From Arcobacter siniprincipis (GTDB lineage: Bacteria; Campylobacterota; Campylobacteria; Campylobacterales; Arcobacteraceae): DNA of 64,000 nucleotides. The stretch lies in NCBI RefSeq assembly GCF_048571125.1, contig NZ_CP182343.1:3224001-3288000 (forward strand). The letters are read 5' to 3'. The translations under genes and the position numbers were made by a program. Within the stretch, counting starts at the first letter, position 1. Every line of letters starts with the position of its first letter. This document shows positions 30,231 through 39,826 of this stretch, one piece after another. Below the pieces are notes generated by a model. That model had not been told where the DNA came from. It saw only the letters and a program-made list of their open reading frames with translations, and made no database searches.

Positions 30231-32771
30231 ATGATTAAAACACTAAAGAATTATTTCCGGATTTCAATACTAGCCATTAGCTTATTACTTTTTCTTATCT
30301 TTTATTTTTTTTCTTCGACAATTCATACAAATTTAACAATTCAAGAAAATGAAAGAGTATCTCAATCATTATCAAAACAAATCTTTAACTCTATGTATCA
30401 AGTTATGAGAAAAGGCTGGACAAGAGAAGAAATAACTCAATTTATGGGAGATATTAAAAGTTCATTTAAAGAGTCTTCATATAGTATTGAAGTCTACCGT
30501 TCAAAAAAAGTTGAAGATCTCTTTGGTAAAATAAATCAAGGAGAAATCACAAAAAATCTACAATATGTCTTTGATACAAAAAAAGAATTTAACCTCTCAA
30601 AAGATAATAAAATTAGAAATATAACTCCAATATTGGCAAAACAAGAGTGTTTAGCCTGCCATACAAATTCGAAAGTCGGTGATATTTTAGGTGCTGTTGA
30701 TATAGAATATGATTTTAATTATCTAATAAATGAAACTAAATACCAATACTTTTTATTGTCATTAATAATCTTACCATTTATGATATTTTGTGCATTTCTA
30801 ATCTCTGGAAATCTACTAAAAAAAATAGATATTTCGATTAAAGGGTTTAAAGACAAAATAGAAAGTATAAATAGTGTAAAAGATTTTAAAACTTTAGACT
30901 TATCACCTCCTAAAAAAAGTTTCACCGAGTTTAACCACATAATGAATGGATTAACTGATTTAAGCAATAAGCTAAGAAATATAGCAGTTGATAAAGATAT
31001 ATTAGAGTTTGAAGTAAAATTACTAGATAAAATGATAATAACCTCTGATGTGATTAGGGACTGGAAAGAGTATATAAAAGATTTATTACATGACATAAAT
31101 CTTGTATTGCCAGTTCATTGCCTTATTACTATATTTAAAGCAAATGATGAATTTTATGAGATTGAAATTTTTTGGTTAGGAAAACCAAATGATAAAGTAA
31201 TTAAACACATTGAATCAGTATCATTTGAAATGATTAAATCTCACCACAAGTTGGATATTCTTGATTGTAGTATTAATCACAATTTTACAAATGAAAATTA
31301 TTCTCTTATAGCTTTAGATATAAAAGATATAGAACATGAAGCAAAATCTATTCTTTTAGATGCTCCAAAAATTGGAGGAATTGTTGGACTTGGAATTCAA
31401 TCAAATTTAGAAAAAGACTCAATTCATTCAATTGTTATAGACTCTATCTTAACAACTTTATTAAACCTTGTAGGTTCAATTAAAGCCATAAACAAATACA
31501 CTGAAAACCTAGAATTTTATGCCACTAGAGATCCACTAACATCACTATTTACACAAAGAGTATTTAGAGATTTAATGGAATATGAGATTAAAAGAGCCGC
31601 TAGACATGACTACACTTTTGGACTATTAGTTATAGATTGTGATAACTTTAAACCAATAAATGATGCTCATGGCCATACCTTTGGGGATGAATTCTTAAAA
31701 GCACTTGGAAATATACTTGCTGATTCAAAAAGGGATGAAGATATACTTTCAAGATATGGAGGAGATGAATTTACCCTAATCTTACCAGAGTGCAATAAAG
31801 AAGAGGCCTTTACAGTTGCGCAAAGAATTTTAAATAATGTAAGTGATTTAGAACTAATAAGCCCTGATGGAACTAAATGTAGTATGACTGTTTCTATTGG
31901 TATGGCTATGTACCCTGAACACTCAACTTTACAAATTGAGTTATTTAACATAGCAGATGCAATGATGTATGAAGCAAAAACTATGGGTAAAAACTCAATT
32001 AAATTTCCAACTGAATATGATTTAGAAGAGATTCATAAGGAAGCTGAAGATAAATCCATGCTTGTTTTAAATGCTATTAAAAATGAAAATATTATTCCTC
32101 ATTTTCAACCAATAGTAAATCTAAAAACAAACAAATGTGAGATAAATGAACTTTTAATGAGAATAGAAATAGATGGAGAGTATTTACCAGCTGCTAAATT
32201 TATAGAAACAGCAGAATCTCTAGGAATAGTTCATAAAATGGATTATATGGTAATAGAAAAAGCTTTTGCAAAAATCAATGAAACAAATTATCAAGGTCTT
32301 TTATTTATAAATCTTTCTCCAAAAGCTTTGATTATAAGTGAATTTATAAACAAAATAGTAGTACTTGCCCACAATTATAATATAAACAGAGATAATATAG
32401 TATTTGAAATTACAGAAAGAGAGACTGTTAAAAGTTTCTCTTTATTAGAAAGATTTGTTCAAAACCTTAAACTGCAAGGCTTTAGTTTTGCAATAGATGA
32501 TTTTGGTTCAGGATTTTCTTCTTTTCATTATATTAAAAAGTTTCCAATTGATTATATTAAGATTGATGGAGATTTTATTATAAATATAACTAAAGATAAA
32601 AAAGATGTGGCTTTTGTGAAATCAATCGTTGCTTTAGCAAAAGAATTAAAAGTTAAAACAATTGCTGAATTTGTAGAAAATGAAGAGATTTTAGACTTTT
32701 TAAAAGATATTGATATTGATTATGTTCAAGGTTACCATATAGGAAAACCAAACAAAGAGATAAGAATGTAA
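30231..32771 (+). CDS. Haem-c sensor GGDEF-EAL protein (cyclic-di-GMP turnover)
   Basis: This 846-residue protein has an N-terminal membrane helix (about 12-30) and a periplasmic sensor carrying C140-L-A-C143-H144, a c-type haem attachment motif of the DUF3365/Tll0287-like kind. A second helix (about 172-192) is followed by a HAMP-like linker and a GAF-like region. The GGDEF domain has an intact 'RYGGDEF' (about 507-513) with the inhibitory-site pattern R-D-E-D five residues before it. The EAL domain (about 620-840) has 'ELLMR' in place of EAL but retains 'NLSPKAL', 'FEITERE', 'IDDFGSGFSS' and 'YIKIDGDFI'. Both catalytic halves may work, perhaps tuned by redox or gas binding. Confidence 0.9.
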   Translation: MIKTLKNYFRISILAISLLLFLIFYFFSSTIHTNLTIQENERVSQSLSKQIFNSMYQVMRKGWTREEITQFMGDIKSSFKESSYSIEVYRSKKVEDLFGKINQGEITKNLQYVFDTKKEFNLSKDNKIRNITPILAKQECLACHTNSKVGDILGAVDIEYDFNYLINETKYQYFLLSLIILPFMIFCAFLISGNLLKKIDISIKGFKDKIESINSVKDFKTLDLSPPKKSFTEFNHIMNGLTDLSNKLRNIAVDKDILEFEVKLLDKMIITSDVIRDWKEYIKDLLHDINLVLPVHCLITIFKANDEFYEIEIFWLGKPNDKVIKHIESVSFEMIKSHHKLDILDCSINHNFTNENYSLIALDIKDIEHEAKSILLDAPKIGGIVGLGIQSNLEKDSIHSIVIDSILTTLLNLVGSIKAINKYTENLEFYATRDPLTSLFTQRVFRDLMEYEIKRAARHDYTFGLLVIDCDNFKPINDAHGHTFGDEFLKALGNILADSKRDEDILSRYGGDEFTLILPECNKEEAFTVAQRILNNVSDLELISPDGTKCSMTVSIGMAMYPEHSTLQIELFNIADAMMYEAKTMGKNSIKFPTEYDLEEIHKEAEDKSMLVLNAIKNENIIPHFQPIVNLKTNKCEINELLMRIEIDGEYLPAAKFIETAESLGIVHKMDYMVIEKAFAKINETNYQGLLFINLSPKALIISEFINKIVVLAHNYNINRDNIVFEITERETVKSFSLLERFVQNLKLQGFSFAIDDFGSGFSSFHYIKKFPIDYIKIDGDFIINITKDKKDVAFVKSIVALAKELKVKTIAEFVENEEILDFLKDIDIDYVQGYHIGKPNKEIRM

Positions 32772-32781
32772 AAATTGCTAA

Positions 32782-33519
32782 TTATTTTATATTCATAATT
32801 AGTAATTTTATATTCTTTTTTTCTTGTATCTCCACTAATTCTAAGCCTGGGATTTCGGTATTCATAAACTCAGTTATTGACTGAACACTCTTTTTAGCAA
32901 GAGTATTTAAAACCATACCCCTATAATGCTTTGCCCAATGAGATACAACTTTACCATCTTTTAAAAACTTTATTGTTATAACTGTGGCATCTTTAGGTGT
33001 GTAAAATTTTTCGTAAAAACCTGCTCTTAAATCAATAATTTCATCGCCAATGTATTCATCTAAATCTTTTGAGAAATTATCTTTATAAAACTTTTCAATA
33101 TTCATATTTGCTAGCTTAGCACCTTGTTTAAATTTATAATCAGGTATTTTATCACTAGCTTTTATAGGTCCAAATAAATTAGAAAATAAAATTACATTCT
33201 CATCAATATAATTTTGTTCTTCCTTTGTCAAGCTATTGTACTCTAAAGCATCAAAAGCTACACCGTTATATCTTTGTATTGCTTTCATAGAAGGTTTGTT
33301 TCTCAAGCTCTCTTGATACTTCTTTACATCATCTAGTTTTTTTATTCCAAACCAAGAAGATAGCTCTTGTAAACTTAAACTTTGTACATGCTTTTCATAA
33401 ACTTCAAAAGCCTCTTGTCTCAAAGAGAATTTTTTTACTAAAAAGAAATTCTCTTTTGAGAAGAGAGTCTCTTCTCCTCCACTATTTTTTGTCTCAGCTG
33501 GAGCTAGTAATACCTTCAT
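32782..33519 (-). CDS. yaaA: YaaA/UPF0246 family peroxide-stress protein
   Basis: This 245-residue cytoplasmic protein starts with 'MKVLLAPAETK' and contains 'RYNGVAFDALEYNSL', 'LFSNLFGPIKASDKIPDYKF' and 'GEIIDLRAGFYEKFY'-like segments of the YaaA family. E. coli YaaA lowers intracellular free iron and protects DNA from peroxide. It lies on the minus strand just downstream of the YchJ-like gene (7 bp) and is likely co-transcribed. Confidence 0.85.
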   Translation of the reverse strand: MKVLLAPAETKNSGGEETLFSKENFFLVKKFSLRQEAFEVYEKHVQSLSLQELSSWFGIKKLDDVKKYQESLRNKPSMKAIQRYNGVAFDALEYNSLTKEEQNYIDENVILFSNLFGPIKASDKIPDYKFKQGAKLANMNIEKFYKDNFSKDLDEYIGDEIIDLRAGFYEKFYTPKDATVITIKFLKDGKVVSHWAKHYRGMVLNTLAKKSVQSITEFMNTEIPGLELVEIQEKKNIKLLIMNIK

Positions 33520-33526
33520 TTATTTC

Positions 33527-33949
33527 CTAATCATCTAAGAATTCGCCACTTCTATATAGCCATTTCCCATCTATTTTTAAAAATTTACTTTTCTCAGTAA
33601 ATGAAACATCCAATCCTCTTTGTTTAATTCCTACTTTAAATGTCACATAAGACTCTTCATCTCCATCTATGAAATCAAGTATTTCAAGACTATAAAAATC
33701 ATTTGAATTTATAACATCTTGGAGATCTTCTCTCCATTTACTTTTATTTTTCGAGTACTCAATATTATCTTCATGAGTTGTACTAATTATATAATCTATA
33801 TTTCCTACTACAAAAGCTGAAAATCTAGATTTCATAAGTTCTACAGCAGTTTGTGGATATTCACCTTCATGAAAGATTTTACAACAATTTTTATAACTTT
33901 TTTTACTACCACATGGGCAAGCAGCATGTTCATTATAAGCCACATTCAC
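33527..33949 (-). CDS. YchJ family SEC-C motif protein
   Basis: This 140-residue protein begins with the SEC-C zinc-binding motif 'CPCGSKKSYKNCC' (residues 12-24), followed by the YchJ/UPF0225 domain ('AVELMKSRFSAFVVGNIDYI', 'FKIDGKWLYRSGEF'-like end) with an NTF2-like fold. Function is not established. It is upstream of yaaA on the same strand. Confidence 0.88.
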   Translation of the reverse strand: MNVAYNEHAACPCGSKKSYKNCCKIFHEGEYPQTAVELMKSRFSAFVVGNIDYIISTTHEDNIEYSKNKSKWREDLQDVINSNDFYSLEILDFIDGDEESYVTFKVGIKQRGLDVSFTEKSKFLKIDGKWLYRSGEFLDD

Positions 33950-33961
33950 TCCTATTTTTAT

Positions 33962-34327
33962 TTAAGATATTAAATCTTTATACTCTCTTGTTCTAATTTT
34001 TCTATTTATTTCTCTTTTTATTATACCAAAGGCATATTTGCTATCTCCTCCACCAATTACAGCTTTTTGAGATTCACAAGAGGGGCATAAAAAATAGGTC
34101 TTATGTAATAAATAGTCATTTTCATAAACCAATGTTTCACCACAATCTAAGCAATGACATTTTAAATTTACAATTTCTTTTTTCTTCCATTCCCATCGCC
34201 AAGGAACTTCATATAAATTATCTTCTTTATATTTGTAAAAATCCTCTTTTGTCATAAAAAAAGCATAATATAAAACAAGACAAATTATAAACAATCCTAT
34301 GCCTAAGGCTATATATGTATAATTCAA
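33962..34327 (-). CDS. Small membrane protein with zinc-ribbon
   Basis: This 121-residue protein has one N-terminal membrane helix (about 3-25), a tryptophan-rich segment 'EVPWRWEWKKKEI', then two CxxC pairs ('CHCLDCGETL' and 'FLCPSCESQ') that should bind one zinc. I do not recognise a named family. It probably sits at the inner membrane with the zinc domain in the cytoplasm. It is 12 bp upstream of the YchJ-like gene, so the three minus-strand genes may share a transcript. Confidence 0.65.
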   Translation of the reverse strand: MNYTYIALGIGLFIICLVLYYAFFMTKEDFYKYKEDNLYEVPWRWEWKKKEIVNLKCHCLDCGETLVYENDYLLHKTYFLCPSCESQKAVIGGGDSKYAFGIIKREINRKIRTREYKDLIS

Positions 34328-34438
34328 ATAAATCCTTTATAAAAAGTTATTATACAAAAAATTCTATTTAATACAACACTATTTTTTTAGTTATATTTAT
34401 AATGTTTAATGTATTATTATATAAAACAAAGGAATTAA

Positions 34439-34831
34439 ATGCTTCAAAACTTCCCAATAGAAATTGTATCTAACATTGTATCTTTATTAATTATAATACT
34501 AATAATTATAAAATTTATTAATTACAAGAAAAAAGTTGCAGTAATAGATGGATTGTATAAATTAGAAGAGGAAAAAAAATTATCTACAGAGGACAAAGAA
34601 TTTATCAAGAAAAACCTAAATGAATATCAAGTTTTACATGAGAAACAAATAGGTTTCAATAAACTTATGTATCCAGCTTTTATTTTGGTTGCTGGTATAT
34701 TTTTTATTTTTTTCGACTTTGCAGAAGCAATGATTCATATTAATATACTTGTTGTTACTTTTATATATTTATATATCAAAAAGATTCATTACAAAAATTA
34801 TATTGAACTATTAAAGGGTATAAAGATTTGA
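34439..34831 (+). CDS. Membrane protein of unknown function
   Basis: This 130-residue protein has a first membrane helix (about 9-27), a charged helical segment (about 30-78, 'EEEKKLSTEDKEFIKKNL') and two closely spaced helices (about 80-122). No family is recognised. The stop codon overlaps the TTG start of the MFS gene, which indicates translational coupling. Confidence 0.6.
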   Translation: MLQNFPIEIVSNIVSLLIIILIIIKFINYKKKVAVIDGLYKLEEEKKLSTEDKEFIKKNLNEYQVLHEKQIGFNKLMYPAFILVAGIFFIFFDFAEAMIHINILVVTFIYLYIKKIHYKNYIELLKGIKI

Positions 34832-36000
34832 TAAAATCTTTTTCAAAACTTTTTTTAGCTTCATTTTTAATTATCTTATCATGTATGGGTTTAGCTAGAT
34901 TTGCATTTGGTATGGTTTTACCAAATATGCAAAGTGACTTACATATTTCAACGACAGTTGCAGGATTAATTGGAAGTGCAAACTTTGCTGGATACTTTGT
35001 AGGTATAATCTTTGCAAGTAAAATATATTCACACTTTAGAACTACACCTTTAATTTCAATATGTCTTTTTCTTCAAGGTCTTACTATGATATTAATGGCC
35101 TTAGCTGATAATTATTTTATTATATGTATTTTATATTTTTTAACTGGTTTTTTAGCTGCCATTTTAAATATTGCCATCATTGTTTATTTATCACATGCAA
35201 TACCTAATAAGATACGAGGGAAAGCACTTGGAATAGCAGTAAGTGGGAATGGTGTTGGTATTATATTTTCAGGTCTTCTAGTCCCTTATTTAGAACAATT
35301 TTATCAAACAAATTCATGGAGAGTATCTTGGATTGTCTTTTCTTTAATTATTATTGTTATTTCCTTTTCAATAAAGTATTTACTAACTTATGATGTGGAT
35401 CACAGTGTAAAATCAGATGTAAAATTTTATTCTTATATAAAAAATAAAAACTTTTGGAAGATAGGCTCACTTTACTTCTTTTTTGGCATCTCTTATGTCG
35501 TGTATGTAACTTTTTTTGTAAGTGCTGCTATTGATAAATGGAATTTGAGTTCACAAATATCTGGTATGTTTTGGTCAACTTTTGGATTTATTTGTATATT
35601 TGGAGGATTTTTATTTGGAATAATTGCAGATAAATATGGAACTTTTAAAACACTAATTTTAGTTTTTGGATTTCAAGCGTTCTCTATTTTTATACTTATT
35701 TTTAATACACCAAGCTTCGCACTATTTGTTTCTGTATTCTTTTTCGCAATATCAGTGTGGAGTGTACCCACAATGATTACCATGCTTTGTACTGAATTCT
35801 TTGGGCTAAAAAAAACGGCACAAGTATTTTCTTTGGTAACTCTTCTTTTTGCTATAGGACAAATTATAGGACCTTTAGCAGCTGGATATATCCATGATAC
35901 TTTTAAATCTTATGATTATGTATTTTTCATGACTTTTGTATTAAGTTTTTTTGGATTTATTTCTTCTATTATTTTTTCATATAAAAAAATCACTATTTAA
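34828..36000 (+). CDS. MFS transporter (YbfB/CynX-like)
   Basis: This 390-residue protein has 12 predicted membrane helices and the MFS signature 'GIIADKYGTFKT' between helices. The N-terminus 'GLARFAFGMVLPNMQSDLHI' is typical of the YbfB subgroup. Substrate unknown. The start is TTG at 34828, overlapping the previous stop (TTGA) with AAAGGG about 10 bp upstream. The stop codon lies inside the left end of the 1.47-kb direct repeat, so the duplication boundary falls exactly at the end of this gene. Confidence 0.85.
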   Translation: MIKSFSKLFLASFLIILSCMGLARFAFGMVLPNMQSDLHISTTVAGLIGSANFAGYFVGIIFASKIYSHFRTTPLISICLFLQGLTMILMALADNYFIICILYFLTGFLAAILNIAIIVYLSHAIPNKIRGKALGIAVSGNGVGIIFSGLLVPYLEQFYQTNSWRVSWIVFSLIIIVISFSIKYLLTYDVDHSVKSDVKFYSYIKNKNFWKIGSLYFFFGISYVVYVTFFVSAAIDKWNLSSQISGMFWSTFGFICIFGGFLFGIIADKYGTFKTLILVFGFQAFSIFILIFNTPSFALFVSVFFFAISVWSVPTMITMLCTEFFGLKKTAQVFSLVTLLFAIGQIIGPLAAGYIHDTFKSYDYVFFMTFVLSFFGFISSIIFSYKKITI

Positions 36001-36006
36001 ATCCAT

Positions 36007-36044
36007 AAAAAAAGGGGGAAACAATAAAGCTTCCCCCTTTTAAT
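36007..36044 (-). terminator. Bidirectional terminator after aldehyde dehydrogenase copy 1
   Basis: AAAGGGGGAA and TTCCCCCTTT make a 10-bp stem around ACAATAAAGC, with A and T runs on the two sides. It can stop both the MFS gene and the dehydrogenase operon. Confidence 0.85.
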
Positions 36045-36061
36045 TTAGATTAAATCTCTTC

Positions 36062-37456
36062 TTATAATACTGGTGATTTGATTACCATCATTTTTTGGTT
36101 TGTCATCTCTTCCATACTATAGTGTATTCCACCTAATCCTAATCCTGAAGCTTTCGCTCCTCCAAACGGCATCCAATCTACTCTAAATGCTGTATGGTCA
36201 TTTACCATAATTGCTGTCCCATTTATTCTTTTTACTGCTTTTAATGCCGTATCTATATTTTTTGTAAACACTGCTGCTTGGAAAGAAACATCTAAAGAAT
36301 TCGCTCTATCGAATGCTTCTTCTATATCTGAGTAAGAATAAATTACTACTACTGGTCCAAATATCTCTTTTTGAGAAATAATTGCATCATCAGATGGGTT
36401 TAAAATTACTGTTGGTTCAAAGCAAGAATCTGAAATTCTTTTACCACCAGTTAATATTTTCCCACCTTTTGCTACTGCATCATTTACCCATTCTTCTACT
36501 CTATTTACTTCATTATGGTTAATTAGTGGTCCTACTTCTGTTTTAGGGTCTAATTGATCACCAACTACTAATTTAGATGCATAATCAGAAAGTTTAGAAG
36601 ATACTTCTTCACAAATTGATTCATGCACATATACTCTTTGCACAGAAACACAAACTTGACCTGCATGGTAGAATCCACCTTTACCCAAGTCTGGAATCAT
36701 TGCATCGATATCTGCATCTGGTTCTACTATTACAGGGGCAACACCACCATGTTCTAGAGCAACTCTTGTTCCATTTGCCACTTTAGATTTTAAGTACCAA
36801 CCAACTGCACCAGAACCTATAAATGTTAGGAAATCTACTTTAGGAGAAGTTGCAAGCAGTTCTCCTCCATGTCTATCACAAACTACTGCTTGTGCCCATC
36901 CTTTTGGAAGTCCTGCTTCTTCTAGAATTTCTACTAATCTTATTGCACTCATTGGAGTTTGAGTTGCTGGTTTGATTACTACTGGGCATCCTACTGCGAT
37001 TGCTGGAATTACTTGGTGAACTGCTAGGTTAAATGGGTGATTAAATGCTGATATTGCTGCTACCACTCCTATTGGTTCTCTAAATGTGTAAGCCATTCTA
37101 TTTGCACTTGAAGCTGTATGACCCATTGCCACTTCTTTTCCTTCTAGTGCTCCTAGGGCTTCAATAGATAGTTTTATACCGTTGATTGCTCTATTTATTT
37201 CAACTTTAGAATCTACATAAGGCTTCCCACCTTCACTTGCACAAAGTATTGTTAATTCTTCTATTTGAGAAGACATTATTTCTGCTACTTTCTCTAAAAT
37301 CTCTATTCTTTTATATTTTGGTAAGGCATTCTTATGATCTAAAAAAGTATCACTTGCTAAATCTATCGCTGCTTGTACTTCTTCTTCACTATTAAACGGA
37401 ACATTCCCTACTACTTTCCCATCATACGGTGATGTTACTTCTATTGTTTTACTCAT
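36062..37456 (-). CDS. Aldehyde dehydrogenase family protein, copy 1
   Basis: This 464-residue NAD(P)-dependent aldehyde dehydrogenase has 'AISAFNHPFNLAVHQVIPA' and 'KPATQTPMSA' in the cofactor domain, 'FIGSGAVGW', the catalytic glutamate region 'ALEHGGVAPVIV', and the catalytic cysteine in 'HAGQVCVSVQRVYVH'. The S-V-Q-R after the cysteine resembles succinate-semialdehyde, lactaldehyde and sulfonate/phosphonate-aldehyde dehydrogenases; the actual substrate is unknown. It is the last gene of a minus-strand run from the GabT-like gene through dctPQM and uspA, with AGGAG upstream of the ATG. The protein is identical to copy 2 at 47130-48524. Confidence 0.93.
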   Translation of the reverse strand: MSKTIEVTSPYDGKVVGNVPFNSEEEVQAAIDLASDTFLDHKNALPKYKRIEILEKVAEIMSSQIEELTILCASEGGKPYVDSKVEINRAINGIKLSIEALGALEGKEVAMGHTASSANRMAYTFREPIGVVAAISAFNHPFNLAVHQVIPAIAVGCPVVIKPATQTPMSAIRLVEILEEAGLPKGWAQAVVCDRHGGELLATSPKVDFLTFIGSGAVGWYLKSKVANGTRVALEHGGVAPVIVEPDADIDAMIPDLGKGGFYHAGQVCVSVQRVYVHESICEEVSSKLSDYASKLVVGDQLDPKTEVGPLINHNEVNRVEEWVNDAVAKGGKILTGGKRISDSCFEPTVILNPSDDAIISQKEIFGPVVVIYSYSDIEEAFDRANSLDVSFQAAVFTKNIDTALKAVKRINGTAIMVNDHTAFRVDWMPFGGAKASGLGLGGIHYSMEEMTNQKMMVIKSPVL

Positions 37457-37504
37457 TTTACTACTCTCCTAAAAAATATTTATATATAAAAAACTATTAT
37501 TAAA

Positions 37505-37933
37505 CTAACGATTTTCTAATCGTATTACAAATACAGAACAGTGAGCATGTCTAATTACACGCTCAGCTGTGCTACTAATAAAATAACTACTCAGTCCAGG
37601 TCTTGTTGCCATCATTACAATTGCATCAGCCTTTCTTCTTTTTGCTTCATCAAGAATCTCATCATGAACAATCCCATCTTTTACTAAAAAAGATACTTTA
37701 TCCAATGGTAATGAATGTTTATTAGCAATCTCTTTTAATTTATCCAATGCCTCATGATCATAATTTGTTTGATTGTCATCATCTAAAACCACAGAACCAT
37801 GTATACGATTTTGATTTGTAAATAACAAAGTCATTTTTCCATCATCATCTAAAACTTCCAAGGCACCTTTAAATAACTTTTCGTGATTCTTTGAATATGC
37901 AATATGAATCGGTACTAAAATATTTTTAAACAT
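37505..37933 (-). CDS. Universal stress protein (UspA family)
   Basis: This 142-residue single-domain UspA protein starts 'MFKNILVPIHIAYSKNHEKL' and ends 'AERVIRHAHCSVFVIRLENR'. The canonical ATP loop (G-x2-G-x9-G-S/T) is only partly kept ('MMATRPGLSSYFISSTAERV'). UspA proteins are often encoded with TRAP transporters, where a relative (TeaD) limits uptake through a TRAP system. It lies between dctM and the dehydrogenase, so the same role is plausible here. Confidence 0.88.
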   Translation of the reverse strand: MFKNILVPIHIAYSKNHEKLFKGALEVLDDDGKMTLLFTNQNRIHGSVVLDDDNQTNYDHEALDKLKEIANKHSLPLDKVSFLVKDGIVHDEILDEAKRRKADAIVMMATRPGLSSYFISSTAERVIRHAHCSVFVIRLENR

Positions 37934-37945
37934 TAAAACTTTCCT

Positions 37946-39268
37946 TTATCCCATAATCAAATCGGGTAGCCAAACAACAATGTCTGGAAAAATCATACAA
38001 ATAATTAATACAACTAAATTAATAAGTATAAAAGGAGTTACTGATTTATAAATTTCACCCATCCCTACATCAGGAGGAGTAATCCCTTTAAGATAAAACA
38101 GCGCAAATCCATAAGGTGGTGTTTGAACTGCAATTAAAATATTAATAATCATCAATACACCAAACCAAATTGGGTCATAACCCAATGAAACTGCAATAGG
38201 CGTAAATAACGGTGCACACATTAATACAATAACATAATCATCAAGTATAAATCCCAATAATATCATTATAACTTGGAACATCATAATAATAACAATTGGA
38301 GGTAAATCTAAACCTTGTGCAAAATTAGCAATCATACTTTGAATTCCCATAAGTAACTGGAAATTACTAAATAATGAAGCACCTAAAATAATCCACATAG
38401 CAACACTAATCAATGAAGCTGCTTGTAAACCTGCTTTTTTGAATATTTCAAATTTAAATCGTTTAAAAAACATTGCAAGAACAACTGCTCCTGCTACTCC
38501 TAGGGCACCTGATTCAGTTGGTGTAGCTATACCTAAAATAATACTACCTAAAACAACAAAAATCAAACCTATAGAAAAAAATCCATCTACAGCTATTTTA
38601 AATTTATCTTTTGCTTTTAAAACAGGTAAACCTATTGTTTCACTAAGCAAAGGAGCACGCTTTGGATTTAGTTTTGTACTAATTACGATATAAATTATTA
38701 TAAGTGTAATCGTCAATAAAGCTGGCATAATTGCACCTATAAACATTCGTCCAACTGAATTGTGTGTTGAAGCTGCAAACATAACCATTGGAATACTTGG
38801 AGGAATTAATATTCCTAAAGCACCACCTGCCATAATTGTTCCAAGCGCTAACTTACGATCATATCCTGCATCTAGCATTGGTTTTAAAGCAATACTTCCA
38901 GAACTCATAATTCCAGCACCAATTATTCCAACCATAGCTCCAATCATAGAACAGATAAAAACAACACTAATCGCTAGTGAACCACGAACTTTACCAATCA
39001 TTAATTGACTTGCTTTAAACATAGCATCGCCAATTCCCGTATGTGTTAACAGCTGTCCCATATAAATATAAAGAGGAATAGCCAGTAAAATATAACTAAA
39101 ATATGTCGATTCTATTGTTGTTGGTATTACATTAAAGATTCCTGTTCCCCAAGAAAAATAACCAATTAACATGGCAATTCCACCTAGTGCTAGACCTACA
39201 GGAGATCCAATTATGAAGAAAAATAAAAGACAAAGTAATAAAACAATAGAAAGTGTCTCAATTCCCAT
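37946..39268 (-). CDS. dctM: TRAP transporter large permease DctM
   Basis: This 440-residue protein has about 12 membrane helices and typical DctM segments such as 'GIIGAGIMSSGSIALKPML', 'GALGILIPPSIPMVMFA' and 'GIATPTESGALGV'. It is the ion-coupled channel of the transporter. It overlaps dctQ by 11 bp, and uspA follows after 12 bp. Confidence 0.96.
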   Translation of the reverse strand: MGIETLSIVLLLCLLFFFIIGSPVGLALGGIAMLIGYFSWGTGIFNVIPTTIESTYFSYILLAIPLYIYMGQLLTHTGIGDAMFKASQLMIGKVRGSLAISVVFICSMIGAMVGIIGAGIMSSGSIALKPMLDAGYDRKLALGTIMAGGALGILIPPSIPMVMFAASTHNSVGRMFIGAIMPALLTITLIIIYIVISTKLNPKRAPLLSETIGLPVLKAKDKFKIAVDGFFSIGLIFVVLGSIILGIATPTESGALGVAGAVVLAMFFKRFKFEIFKKAGLQAASLISVAMWIILGASLFSNFQLLMGIQSMIANFAQGLDLPPIVIIMMFQVIMILLGFILDDYVIVLMCAPLFTPIAVSLGYDPIWFGVLMIINILIAVQTPPYGFALFYLKGITPPDVGMGEIYKSVTPFILINLVVLIICMIFPDIVVWLPDLIMG

Positions 39269-39800
39269 TTTTATGCTCCTTTTCTAAAAGTGGTGTTCCT
39301 GTAAAAAGGAAATAAAGTTCTGTAATCAAATCTCTAAATAATTGAACTATAAAGAATCCACTTGCAATACAAAACATAAGCCAGAAATGCCACATTGGAG
39401 GAGCCCATTCCGTTTGACGACGATAGTTTAAAGCCATAGCTTCATTAAACTTAGTAAGACAAAGATAACAAACAATAATAAGAAAAAAGATACCTAAAGA
39501 ATAAGTAATAAGATTAAAAATAGCCTTAACTCGAGGAGAAACTTTTATATAGAATATATCTACATTAATATGAGATCTTTTTTGTTGGGCATAAGCTCCA
39601 CCTATCGCAGCAACATAACCAAATAGGAATAATGCCATATCAAATGTCCAAATAGGAGGGGAATCAAACATATATCGAGCTATTGTTCCATAAAAAACAA
39701 CAAAAGCAAGCATGGGTACCATTACTGATACCCCCTTGCCTAACCACATAACCGATGTATCAATTGATACACAAAATAGTTGTAAAATCCTTTTAAACAT
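39258..39800 (-). CDS. dctQ: TRAP transporter small permease DctQ
   Basis: This 180-residue protein has four membrane helices and the DctQ pattern 'GTIARYMFDSPPIWTFDMALF' with 'KRSHINVDIFY'. It pairs with DctM in the inner membrane. It sits 26 bp downstream of dctP and overlaps dctM by 11 bp. Confidence 0.95.
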   Translation of the reverse strand: MFKRILQLFCVSIDTSVMWLGKGVSVMVPMLAFVVFYGTIARYMFDSPPIWTFDMALFLFGYVAAIGGAYAQQKRSHINVDIFYIKVSPRVKAIFNLITYSLGIFFLIIVCYLCLTKFNEAMALNYRRQTEWAPPMWHFWLMFCIASGFFIVQLFRDLITELYFLFTGTPLLEKEHKNGN

Positions 39801-39826
39801 GGTAATACTTGTTCAAAATTCAATTA

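Larger units (their letters stand above)
35994..37459. repeat. Direct repeat copy 1 (aldehyde dehydrogenase gene plus terminator)
   Basis: About 1,466 bp that reads as identical to 47062-48527, in the same orientation and offset by 11,068 bp. The left boundary is within the stop codon region of the MFS gene, and the right boundary is 3 bp beyond the dehydrogenase ATG. Flanking bases differ immediately outside. No inverted ends or transposase are present. I compared the lines by eye; the encoded proteins are identical. Confidence 0.93.
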
